DNA of 64,000 nt, from NCBI RefSeq assembly GCF_000262465.1, contig NZ_CM001489.1, forward strand, positions 3,888,047-3,952,046, given 5' to 3'. Shown in pieces: positions 51,005-59,128 of this stretch. The notes beneath the pieces were generated by a model that was given only the letters and a program-made list of their open reading frames with translations, had not been told where the DNA came from and did no database searches. Numbering within the stretch: the first letter of the stretch is position 1; every line of letters begins with the position of its first letter. Source of the DNA: Frankia sp. QA3. GTDB taxonomy: Bacteria > Actinomycetota > Actinomycetes > Frankiales > Frankiaceae. Made by a program: the position numbers and the translations under genes.

Positions 51005-51314
51005 GCCCGCGCCTCCCTACCGGCCCCGCCGGGTCATCGCCGCAGGGCCGGCCGGGCGGCCGTAAGGGACCCGCTATCCCGTCGACCCCGAACCGTCACC
51101 TGGCCCCGGCAGCATGGCCGGGGACGGCCCGGTCGTACCGTACGCGCGGACACGGTGACGAGAAGCACCCGGCCCGAACGGACGGCGCGCCGCCCGTGAC
51201 CGGGAGGCGCGGGGTGTCAAGGGAACAATGGCGTCGGGAGCGCGAAGCAGGGCCCGGTGCGCGGCGCAGCCGCCCCGCATCGGGCCGCCGTGACGAAACG
51301 AGCGGGGAGACAAG
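51005..51314. promoter_or_regulatory. Divergent promoter region between flavoprotein and gndA genes
   Basis: 310 bp with no gene. The middle (51110-51160) contains GTCGTACCGTACGCG (inner palindrome GTACCGTAC), a possible operator. A ribosome site GGGGAGA precedes the gndA start. Confidence 0.35.
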
Positions 51315-52346
51315 ATGCAGCTCGGGATGGTCGGCCTCGGCCGGATGGGCGCCAACCTGGTGCGCCGGCTGATCCGCGACGGCCACGAGTGCGTGGTCTA
51401 CGACGTGAACGCCGAGGCCATCAAGGCCCTGGAGGCCGAGGGCGCCACGGGGGCGCGGACGCTCGCCGAGTTCGCCGCGGCCCTGCGTCCCCCGCGGACC
51501 GCCTGGATCATGGTGCCGGCCGGGTTGACCGGGCAGACCGTCGACGCGGTCGCCGAGCACTTCGCGCCGGGCGACATCATCATCGACGGCGGCAACTCGT
51601 ACTACCGGGACGACATCCGCAAGGCGAAGGAACTCGCCGCCAAAGGCATCCACTACGTCGACGTCGGCACCTCCGGTGGCGTGTTCGGCCTGGAGCGCGG
51701 CTACTGCCTGATGATCGGCGGCGAGCCGGAGGTCGTCGCCCGGCTGGAGCCGCTGTTCGAGACGATCGCCCCCGGCGTCGGCTCGATCCCCCGCACGCCC
51801 GGCCGCGACGGCGAGCCGGTTCAGGCCGAGAGGGGTTACCTGTACTGCGGGCCGAACGGCGCCGGACACTTCGTCAAGATGGTCCACAACGGCATCGAGT
51901 ACGGCATGATGGCCGCCTTCGCCGAGGGGCTCGCCATCCTCGACAAGGCGAACATCGGCCGCGAGGCCCTGGAGCACAACGCCGAGACGGCCCCGCTGGG
52001 CGACCCGGAGTTCTACCAGTACGACTTCGACACCGCCGCGATCGCCGAGGTCTGGCGGCGGGGCAGCGTCGTCAGCTCCTGGCTGCTCGATCTCACCGCC
52101 GCCGCGTTGCAGGAGGATCCCGAACTCGCCGAGTTCAGCGGCCGGGTCTCCGACTCGGGTGAGGGCCGCTGGACGGTGCTCGCCGCGGTGGAGGAGGGTG
52201 TGCCCGCGCATGTGCTGACCGCCTCCCTGTACGAGCGGTTCAGCTCCCGCGGCGAGAGCCTGTTCGCGGACAAGCTGCTCTCGGCGATGCGCAAGCAGTT
52301 CGGCGGCCACGCGGAGCAGAAGCACGCCCCGAAGCCGGCCGGCTGA
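51315..52346 (+). CDS. gnd: 6-phosphogluconate dehydrogenase, short GndA type
   Basis: A 343-aa protein; the ATG at 51315 follows GGGGAGA. It has the dinucleotide motif [59 protein letters not shown] (substrate loop SGG) and [21 protein letters not shown] (catalytic Lys and Asn). The length and the VGTSGG form fit the short, decarboxylating type (YqeC/GndA), which often prefers NAD+ and replaces the usual 470-aa enzyme in many actinobacteria. It produces ribulose-5-phosphate and reduced cofactor in the oxidative pentose phosphate pathway. No zwf is in the window. Confidence 0.93.
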   Translation: MQLGMVGLGRMGANLVRRLIRDGHECVVYDVNAEAIKALEAEGATGARTLAEFAAALRPPRTAWIMVPAGLTGQTVDAVAEHFAPGDIIIDGGNSYYRDDIRKAKELAAKGIHYVDVGTSGGVFGLERGYCLMIGGEPEVVARLEPLFETIAPGVGSIPRTPGRDGEPVQAERGYLYCGPNGAGHFVKMVHNGIEYGMMAAFAEGLAILDKANIGREALEHNAETAPLGDPEFYQYDFDTAAIAEVWRRGSVVSSWLLDLTAAALQEDPELAEFSGRVSDSGEGRWTVLAAVEEGVPAHVLTASLYERFSSRGESLFADKLLSAMRKQFGGHAEQKHAPKPAG

Positions 52347-52363
52347 GCCCGTCGGCGGGGACA

Positions 52364-52401
52364 GATCAGGTGTCGGCGGCGAGATCAGGTGTCGGCGGCG
52401 A
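52364..52401. repeat. Exact 19-bp duplication spanning a stop codon
   Basis: GATCAGGTGTCGGCGGCGA occurs twice in direct tandem. The right copy contains the stop codon and last codons of the L,D-transpeptidase gene; the left copy lies just after the stop. Confidence 0.95.
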
Positions 52402-53260
52402 GGTCGGAGACGTCACCCATGACGATCATGGGATGGGCGGTGGGCTTCAGCCAGCGCAGGATGGACGTCAGCGCGTCCTGCTCGACGGCGACGCAGCCCC
52501 GGGTCGGCGCCTCGTGATCGACGTGCAGCCAGATGTCCCCGCCGACCTGGTCGCCCAGCGGCCGGGTCGGGTCTGACGGGGGACGCCCAGGCAGTCTGTT
52601 GTAGTCGATGGCGACGACGTAGTTGAACGCGTCAGCCATCGGCTGCCCCTGAGGCGCCGCCGTCCGGTAGAACGCCGGCCGGTACTCGTAGGGTAGGCCG
52701 GTGCCCGGGTCGGCCAGCCGGCCGCCGGCCGCCGTCAGGCTGAACACCCCGATCGGGCTGCGCAGGTCGCCCTCATGGTGGGTGAAGGTCCACCCGTTGG
52801 CGCCGTTGCGTCCGGTCAGCGGGGCACCGAACGGCTCCCAGGGGGCGTCCGGGTTGGCGCGCTGCCACAGCGTCACGTTGTTGGTGTTCGCGTCCCGGTC
52901 GGCGCCGCTCGCCACGATCACCTGGAGCGCGTCCCTGGGGATCTTCGCCGACATGACCGCGCCGATGCCGGGGACGGCGCCACGGTCCCCGGCCGCGCCG
53001 TCCGTGCCGTCGGCCCGATTCGGCCGCAGCGGCTCCGTGCCTGCCGCCGCCGGTGCGGCCGACGACCCGGAAGCGTCGGCGGCCGCCGACGCCGGCGGCC
53101 TGGGGTCCCGATCCGAGCCAGGACCGCTGAAGTGGACGGCGCCCGCGGCGCCCACGACCAGAGTCACACCGGCGGCCGCGACGCCGACGGCGACCGACCG
53201 GCCCCGCGCGGAGCCCGCGCGTGCCCGGATCCGGTGAGGTCTGCTGCGGTGATCGGCCAT
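52385..53260 (-). CDS. L,D-transpeptidase-like (YkuD-fold) secreted protein
   Basis: The ATG at 53260 gives 291 aa. An N-terminal basic stretch and membrane helix (VAVGVAAAGVTLVVGAAGAV, ~22-42) act as anchor. A Pro/Ala/Ser linker follows. The catalytic domain (~115-291) shows HEGDLRSPIGVFSL and the catalytic cysteine motif LHVDHEAPTRGCVAVEQ (H..G-C), typical of the YkuD/ErfK superfamily and especially of its DUF-type branch with W[IL]H[VI]. These enzymes crosslink peptidoglycan or transfer stem peptides with loss of the terminal D-Ala. The gene converges on gndA with a 38-bp gap. Confidence 0.8.
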   Translation of the reverse strand: MADHRSRPHRIRARAGSARGRSVAVGVAAAGVTLVVGAAGAVHFSGPGSDRDPRPPASAAADASGSSAAPAAAGTEPLRPNRADGTDGAAGDRGAVPGIGAVMSAKIPRDALQVIVASGADRDANTNNVTLWQRANPDAPWEPFGAPLTGRNGANGWTFTHHEGDLRSPIGVFSLTAAGGRLADPGTGLPYEYRPAFYRTAAPQGQPMADAFNYVVAIDYNRLPGRPPSDPTRPLGDQVGGDIWLHVDHEAPTRGCVAVEQDALTSILRWLKPTAHPMIVMGDVSDLAADT

Positions 53261-53667
53261 GTCTCCGGCTTCCGGAACGACGCCGCGGGCGGGGCGGCGT
53301 CGCGCTGTCGAGTGCCGACGCTCCCGGCGGCGACCGCGCCCGCGCCACCGGGGTGCGACCACGGCGCACCGGTCACGACGATACGGATCGCCTCCTGCTC
53401 TTCCACGGGGTACCCCAGTGGACTGCCCACGCCATCCAGCCACAACACGCGAACGCTGGGTGACATCCGGGAATGCCACCCGGGACGGATCCGCATCATC
53501 CGCCCACTCTCCCCTCCGGCTCGTCACCTGACATGCCCCGAACCAGCTCGAAACGCGCACACCCGACAAGAACAGCGCAATGATGAATACAATCCGGAAC
53601 GATCACCACGCAGAGGGCGATAGATTGCCACCTCGGATCTGCCGATCGGCAGCCCGCCGGCAGGCCG
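53261..53667. other. Intergenic region left of the recombinase scar
   Basis: About 400 bp. The left part serves as promoter of the L,D-transpeptidase gene. From 53565 to 53640 the sequence is noticeably less GC-rich (AGCGCAATGATGAATACAATC) and may mark one edge of inserted DNA. No gene is recognised. Confidence 0.4.
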
Positions 53668-53961
53668 GTGGTTACCAGGGCCCAAAGGGGGGTGTATGCC
53701 CGGGTGTCGTGCGCTGACCAGTGTGGTGACGTGGACCGGCAGGTCGCCCGGATCACCACGCGGGCGGGTGAGCAGGGCATTCCGGTCGGTCGGGTCGTGA
53801 CCGAGGTCGGTTCGGCCCTGAACGGCCACCGACGGGCGTTGCCCGCGTTGCTCCATGACCCGCAGGTCGCGACGATCGTCGTCGAGCACCGTGATCGGTT
53901 CGCCCGGTTCGGTGCCGAGTACATCGAAGCCGCTCTCGCCGCGTCCGGCCGGCGGTTGCTG
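53668..53961 (+). pseudogene. IS607-type serine recombinase fragment
   Basis: Residues VYARVSCADQCGDVDRQVARI, then GRVVTEVGSALNGHRRALPALL, VATIVVEHRDRFARFG and EYIEAALAASGRRLL match the catalytic domain of the small serine recombinase (TnpA) of IS607-family elements, including the nucleophile Ser of YARVS. The MerR-like helix-turn-helix that should precede it and the C-terminal ~45 residues are missing, and no tnpB accessory gene is nearby. It is therefore a scar of an old insertion. It lies 210 bp before the HerA-like ATPase gene. Confidence 0.88.
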
Positions 53962-54173
53962 GACGTGCCGGGGTCGGCAGGCCGCCGTGGCGCCGTGAAC
54001 AGGGCCCGCCGCCCTCACGCGAACGACGAGGGTCGGATCACGCCCGACCGGGTTAGGCCCGTCGCCGGGACCGGCGCTCCCAGGCCGCCGCCCGAGCACC
54101 CCCGCCACCGCCCCGGCCCCCACCGATCCGGCCCGTCACCGCTCGGGCCCCCACCGAATCAGGCCCGACGACC

Positions 54174-57100
54174 GTGCTCGACGGCTTCCAGTTCCACCGC
54201 ATCCTGGCCACCCCGCGGCGCCCGGAAGGGACCGACCGTCCCGACCCCGTCCCGCCCGCGCTGTTCGCCGCGCTCGTCGGGGCGCACGCCGAGCTGACCT
54301 CGCTCGACGCCGGTCCGGCCGCGCCGGGCGTCGCCGTCGCCTGGCTGCGCGGTCCGGGCGAGTCGCACATCCGCTTCCTCGCCGGTGGCCGGCCCTACTT
54401 TCCCCCGGGTACCATCCCCGCGGCTGCCCCACCACCCCCGGCCTTCCCACCGGGCCCGGCCTTCCCACCGGGCCGGGTGTTCCCGCCGGACCGGACCTTC
54501 CCAGCGGCTGTTGAGATCCCGGCGTCGCAGGCCGGCGGGTGGCCGGGTCCCGAGGGCGCGGGGCTGCCGGCGCTCCCGCCGTTTCCCGGGCCGCCCCGCC
54601 CGAGTCCCCCCCGGCCCGCGCCGGCGCCGCTGGCGGCCAGGCCGGCCCCGCTGCTCTACCCGCCCGGGTCGACGGCGGTGGCCCTGGCGCCCGGCGCCGT
54701 CCTCGACGACCTCGCCCGTTTCCCGTACTGGCTGCGCTGCGGCGGAACCCCGGACGCCCTGTGGGCGCCTTCCCCGGGCGGGGAGAGCGGCGTCCAACCC
54801 CCGACGGGCGCGCGACGCGGCTCGTTCGACGACTACGCCGCCCACCTCGTCGGCCCGTTCGCCTGGCTGGTGCTGGCCTGGCCGGTGCCGCCGCACCGCC
54901 TCGCCGAGGAACGCGACGCCCTCGCCCGGACCATCCCCGCGCTGCGCCTGCGCGAGCACGACCAGGACGCCCGGCTCGACCTGGAGCGGGCCGAGCACCG
55001 CCATCGGGAGCTCGGGCGGGCCGCGGCGAGCGGGATGTGGGACGTCGAGATCCTCGTCGGCGGGGCCAGCAGGGCCGGCGCGTTCTCCCTGGCGGCGCTG
55101 CTGTGCAGCTCCAGCGACCTCGACGAACTGCCCTACACGCTGCGCCCGCTGGGCCCCGCGACGTCGTTCGCCGGCGCCTGGGCGCCGCGCCCGGCGGGTC
55201 CCGCGGATGGGGCCGAGCGTAGCCCGTTCCGGGCCGGCGCCGAGCTGCTCGCCGCGCTGGCCCGCCCGCCCGGCCGGGAACTTCCGGGCATCACGCTCGT
55301 CACCCCGCACACCTTCGACGTGACGCCGGAGAGCCCGGACGGCGGCGGGCCCGCGGACCCGCGCGGCGCGCCCGGGGCGGTGCGGCTCGGCGACGTCCTC
55401 GACGCCGGCTGGTCGCCGGCCGGCACGCTCGCCGTCCCGCGGTCCACGCTGAACCGGCATGCGTTCGTCTGCGGCGCCACCGGCTCCGGGAAGTCGCAGA
55501 CCGTGCGGTCCCTGCTGGAGTCGCTGGCCCGCGCCCCGGCGCCGGTGCCGTGGCTGGTCCTGGAGCCGGCGAAGGCGGAGTACGCGCGGATGGCCGGCCG
55601 GCTGGCCGATCTCGCCGGACCGGTGGAGCGCGGCGGCACGGGGGGACACGGCGGCACGGGGGGACACGACGGCACGGGGGGACACGGCGGCACGGGGGGA
55701 CACGACGGCACGGGGGGACACGACGGCACGGGGGGCGTCGGGCACGCCGTGCGGCCCGGCGAGGTGCTCGTCATCCGGCCGGGCCGGCTCGACGCCGCGC
55801 CGGCGTCGCTGAACCCGCTGGAGCCGGAGGCCGGCTTCCCGTTGCAGAGCCACCTCGACCTGGTCCGCGCGCTGTTCCTCGCAGCCTTCGAGGCGCACGA
55901 GCCGTTCCCCCAGGTCCTCGCCCGCGCGCTCACCGTCTGCTACCGGGACCTGGGCTGGAACCTGGTACTCGACCGGCCCGAGCCACCGCACCGGCCGCGA
56001 TTCCGCGTCAGCGGGCCGGACGCGGATCCGCCGGTCGAGGCGCGCCGGCGCTACCCGACCCTCGGTGACCTGCAGCGAACCGCGGCCAGGGTGGTGGAGA
56101 ACATCGGCTACGGGGCGGAGGTCACCGCCGACGTCCGCGGGTTCGTCGACGTGCGCATCGGCAGCCTGCGGGAGGGCAGCCCCGGGCGGTTCTTCGAGGG
56201 CGGCCACCCCATCGACATCGGCGCGCTGCTGACCCGCAACGTCGTCATCGAGCTCGAGGACATCACCAGCGACCAGGACAAGGCGTTCCTGCTCGGGGCG
56301 GTTCTCATCCGCATCGTCGAGCATCTGCGGGTTCGGTTCGGGGCCGCGGGCGCCGGCGGGCTGCGTCACGTCCTCGTCGTCGAGGAGGCGCACCGGCTGC
56401 TCAAGAACGTCACCGACGGGCCGGCGGCGGCCGCGGTCGAGTTGTTCGCCTCCCTGCTCGCCGAGATCCGCGCCTACGGCGAGGGCCTCGTCGTCGTGGA
56501 GCAGATCCCGGCGAAGATCCTGCCTGACGTCATCAAGAACACCGCCCTGAAGGTGATGCACCGGCTGCCGGCCGCGGACGACCGGGAGGCCGTCGGCGCC
56601 ACGATGAACCTGCGCCCGGAGCAGTCCGAGGCCGTCGTGGCGCTGCCGGCCGGCGTGGCCGCCGTCAGCGTGGACGGCATGGACCGCCCGGTGCTGGCCC
56701 GGATGGTCGCCGGCGACGCCCGGGAGACGCCGCACCTCGCCCGCTACGACCGGGTCCCGCTGGCCGGCCGACGCAGCCTGCGCTGCGGCGCCGCGTGCGC
56801 CGTCGGGCGGGCCTGCACCCTGGAGGAGACGGAGACCGCCGCCCTCGCCGCCCAGGATCCCCGGCTGGTGCTGTGGGTCGAGGCGGTCGCGGCCCACCAG
56901 GTGATGGGTTTCGCCCACGTGCTGGGCCTCGCGCCGTTCGCCCCCGCGCCGGCGCTGCGGGCGATGCTGGCCGCGCAGCCGCCGCGGCGGCTCGACTGCC
57001 TGCTCGCCCACGCCACCGACCGGGCCACCGATGCCCGCGCCCGGCTGCTGCGCCCGTCCGTCGATCCGGACGAGTTCGCCGCCGCGCTGCGCGCCACGCT

Positions 57101-57572
57101 GCGCCGGCTGCTGGTCCCGGCGCCCACCGACGCGCGGTTGGACTCCCGGCGGTTCACCGCGGGCGTCTACCGCTGGCAGGACGTCCGGCTGGCCCTCGGC
57201 GAGGCCGTCCGCCGGCAGGGCCCGGACGCGGGCCCCCACCCGCTCACCTCGTCCTGGCACGATCGCGGCCTGGCCGTCGCCGGCGGCACGGTCGGCGAGC
57301 AGCTCGCCTGGCTGCGCGCCAGCCCGGTCTACGCCGGCGGCGAGGATCAGGTCAGCGTCGGCGACGTGACGGCGAGCGGGCTGGTCGACGCGGTGCGGGA
57401 GCTCGTCGGCGGGACGGATGCCGGGGCCGTCGCGATCGCGCTGGAGCGCGCCTGCGCCGGCCCGGGTCTGGCGGACCTGGTCGACCAGATCGCCAACCTC
57501 GTCGAGACGGGCGCGGGCGGCCCGCTGGCCGGGCCCGAGACGCCGATCTCACCGGCCGCGGCCGGCCGGTGA
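54174..57572 (+). CDS. HerA/DUF87-type P-loop ATPase of unknown system
   Basis: A 1132-aa protein; a GTG at 54174 is assumed, with no ribosome site. Residues ~80-160 are Pro-rich (repeats of FPPG/FPPD). A middle region (~220-330) looks like the degenerate leading domain of VirB4/HerA-type proteins. The ATPase has Walker A (FVCGATGSGKSQTVRSLL), VPWLVLEPAKAEYARMAG (typical of DUF87 HerA-like ATPases), Walker B LRHVLVVEEAHRLLKN and LVVVEQIPAKILPDVIKNT (sensor region). A Cys group (RCGAACAVGRAC) and a helical C-terminus follow. An in-frame GGTGGHD repeat sits between Walker A and the next core strand. Such ATPases pump DNA or protein; the substrate is unknown. The candidate partners are the lipoprotein (57582) and the membrane protein (59129). 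Confidence 0.82.
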   Translation: MLDGFQFHRILATPRRPEGTDRPDPVPPALFAALVGAHAELTSLDAGPAAPGVAVAWLRGPGESHIRFLAGGRPYFPPGTIPAAAPPPPAFPPGPAFPPGRVFPPDRTFPAAVEIPASQAGGWPGPEGAGLPALPPFPGPPRPSPPRPAPAPLAARPAPLLYPPGSTAVALAPGAVLDDLARFPYWLRCGGTPDALWAPSPGGESGVQPPTGARRGSFDDYAAHLVGPFAWLVLAWPVPPHRLAEERDALARTIPALRLREHDQDARLDLERAEHRHRELGRAAASGMWDVEILVGGASRAGAFSLAALLCSSSDLDELPYTLRPLGPATSFAGAWAPRPAGPADGAERSPFRAGAELLAALARPPGRELPGITLVTPHTFDVTPESPDGGGPADPRGAPGAVRLGDVLDAGWSPAGTLAVPRSTLNRHAFVCGATGSGKSQTVRSLLESLARAPAPVPWLVLEPAKAEYARMAGRLADLAGPVERGGTGGHGGTGGHDGTGGHGGTGGHDGTGGHDGTGGVGHAVRPGEVLVIRPGRLDAAPASLNPLEPEAGFPLQSHLDLVRALFLAAFEAHEPFPQVLARALTVCYRDLGWNLVLDRPEPPHRPRFRVSGPDADPPVEARRRYPTLGDLQRTAARVVENIGYGAEVTADVRGFVDVRIGSLREGSPGRFFEGGHPIDIGALLTRNVVIELEDITSDQDKAFLLGAVLIRIVEHLRVRFGAAGAGGLRHVLVVEEAHRLLKNVTDGPAAAAVELFASLLAEIRAYGEGLVVVEQIPAKILPDVIKNTALKVMHRLPAADDREAVGATMNLRPEQSEAVVALPAGVAAVSVDGMDRPVLARMVAGDARETPHLARYDRVPLAGRRSLRCGAACAVGRACTLEETETAALAAQDPRLVLWVEAVAAHQVMGFAHVLGLAPFAPAPALRAMLAAQPPRRLDCLLAHATDRATDARARLLRPSVDPDEFAAALRATLRRLLVPAPTDARLDSRRFTAGVYRWQDVRLALGEAVRRQGPDAGPHPLTSSWHDRGLAVAGGTVGEQLAWLRASPVYAGGEDQVSVGDVTASGLVDAVRELVGGTDAGAVAIALERACAGPGLADLVDQIANLVETGAGGPLAGPETPISPAAAGR
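55631..55738. repeat. 18-bp tandem repeat, 6 units, inside the ATPase gene
   Basis: Units CGGCGGCACGGGGGGACA or CGACGGCACGGGGGGACA, six in a row, encode alternating GGTGGH and DGTGGH hexapeptides between two conserved blocks of the P-loop domain. Confidence 0.95.
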
Positions 57573-57581
57573 GATCGGCGG

Positions 57582-58565
57582 TCAGGAAGCGGGGAACTGG
57601 GCCGCCGGGACCGGCACGCTGGTGGCGTTGCCGCCGGCCACCGCGAACAGGGTGAGCCGGTACGTCCTGTACTGGATCGACGTCGACAGGCGCCGGGTCG
57701 TGAAGGCCACACCGCTGTCGAACTTGCTGAACGAGCAGTTGCGGGTGAACCGGGCGGCGTCGGTGTCCCAGTCCTCGCCCAGGGTGTAGAAGACGTCGAA
57801 GGAGCCATCGGGTAGCCCATCGACCGTCGTGCTGCTGCCGCCCCGGACGAAGATGTTGCGTACCCGCGCGCCCCCCTCGGTCAGCTTGACCACGGCGTCG
57901 TGGGACGCGGGCGCCTCGACGGTGAGCTTGCCGTAGCCGCCTCGACGGCCGGGGCCGATGCTGCCGTTGTCCGGCCGGCGGGTCTGGTCCGGCTGGCCGG
58001 CCGGCAGGAACGAGCCGACCCGGTAGGGGTTGGTCGAGTCCGCCGTCGCGAGCGCCGCGACGGCCAGCCGGGTCAGGTGCGCGCCGTTGCCGGCCGACGC
58101 ACGGCGCCCGCCCGAGCTGCCGGTGCACAGCACCTGCCGGTCGGCGTCGGCGCGCAGGCTGTCCAGATCGGTGCCGAGGGCGAGCAGCGCGGCGACGAGC
58201 TGCCCGTGCGCGGCGCGCGCCCGCACCGGCGGGGCGGTGCGCTCCAGCGTCGTGCGCTGGGTCGTCAGGTCCGCCGCGGCCGTGCGCAGCGCCCCGGACA
58301 GGTCGGTCGGCGTCTGCGCACCCGAGACCGCTGTGAAGTCCGGGGTGAGCGCGGTGTCCAGGCCGGTCAGCACCTGCTGGTAGGTCGCGGGGGCGACGCC
58401 CGTCGGCGTGGGAGAAGGCCGCGGGGGCGACGCGGGCGCGACCGTGCCGGAGGGGAGGGCGGGTAGGCCCGTCGCCGGATCAGACCCACCGCAGGCGGCC
58501 GCCCACAGCAGCGCCAACGCGGCGATGCCGGTCCCGAGAACCCGCCGCCGAGCGCCCCGCACCAT
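57582..58565 (-). CDS. Lipoprotein of unknown function in the ATPase locus
   Basis: The ATG at 58565 gives 327 aa with lipobox LLWAAAC (Cys at residue 25). A Pro/Ser/Thr linker leads to a helical part (~60-165, ALRTAAADLTTQRTTLERTAPPVRARAAHGQLVAALLALGTDL) and a beta-rich C-terminal half with repeated NIFVRGGSS, DGSFDVFYTLGEDWDTDAARFT and RNCSFSKFDSGVAFTTRR. The C-terminal part resembles small secreted domains of other actinobacterial lipoproteins but I cannot name a family. It converges with the HerA-like ATPase gene (10 bp apart) and is divergent from the large membrane protein gene. Tandem 16-bp repeats lie just upstream. Confidence 0.72.
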   Translation of the reverse strand: MVRGARRRVLGTGIAALALLWAAACGGSDPATGLPALPSGTVAPASPPRPSPTPTGVAPATYQQVLTGLDTALTPDFTAVSGAQTPTDLSGALRTAAADLTTQRTTLERTAPPVRARAAHGQLVAALLALGTDLDSLRADADRQVLCTGSSGGRRASAGNGAHLTRLAVAALATADSTNPYRVGSFLPAGQPDQTRRPDNGSIGPGRRGGYGKLTVEAPASHDAVVKLTEGGARVRNIFVRGGSSTTVDGLPDGSFDVFYTLGEDWDTDAARFTRNCSFSKFDSGVAFTTRRLSTSIQYRTYRLTLFAVAGGNATSVPVPAAQFPAS

Positions 58566-58580
58566 CGCCCATCCCCCCAT

Positions 58581-58644
58581 CCGACCTGCGTCACGTCCGA
58601 CCTGCGTCACGTCCGGCCCGCGTCACGTCCGGCCCGCGTCGCCT
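58581..58644. repeat. 16-bp direct repeats, 4 units, upstream of the lipoprotein gene
   Basis: CCGACCTGCGTCACGT twice exactly, then CCGGCCCGCGTCACGT and CCGGCCCGCGTCGCCT. They begin 16 bp before the start codon and resemble iterated binding sites. Confidence 0.85.
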
Positions 58645-59128
58645 CGTCCACCCGCCCTGGCCGCCGCGCCGCCCCGACCTCCAGGCGTCCCGCCCGCACG
58701 CCGTGGAGTACGGGTGGCAGGAGCGTGATGTCGAGGCGAGCGTAGGAAAGTTCGCGGCCACGCCCGCCCGCAACGGCGGATCTCGCGGGCGGCCCGCGCG
58801 GAGCTCGGTCGGGCCCGCAACAGTTGGCCTGCGGGAACGGCTCCGCCTGGCGGGGGGCTGTCGGTAAGCCGACAAGCCGGCGCACCGCAGGCCGCTGCGG
58901 CACTGGAAGTCCCGGGGCCGGTCGGGCCGGGGTGCGCGGGCGGAGCACCGGGCCGCCGCGGGATCGGGCGGCAGAACGCGACAGAGCGGACACTCGGCGC
59001 CATACTGTAGACGGAGGGATTGGGTCTCGCCACGGGGCGTGCTCGCCGGCGACGGCGGCGCGGCGGGCCGGGCGGTGTGCGGGCTGGCGGGCCGGGTCCG
59101 GCGGTGACGCGACTGGCGGGGGGCGACG
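58645..59128. promoter_or_regulatory. Divergent promoter region of the ATPase locus
   Basis: About 480 bp with no supported gene between the lipoprotein and the membrane protein genes. AT-richer spots near 58990-59020 (GGCGCCATACTGTAGACGG) could be the -10 side of a rightward promoter. Confidence 0.4.

Noticed and set aside
55631..55738. CRISPR-like array
   Set aside because: The repeats are contiguous 18-bp units without spacers, in frame within a coding sequence.
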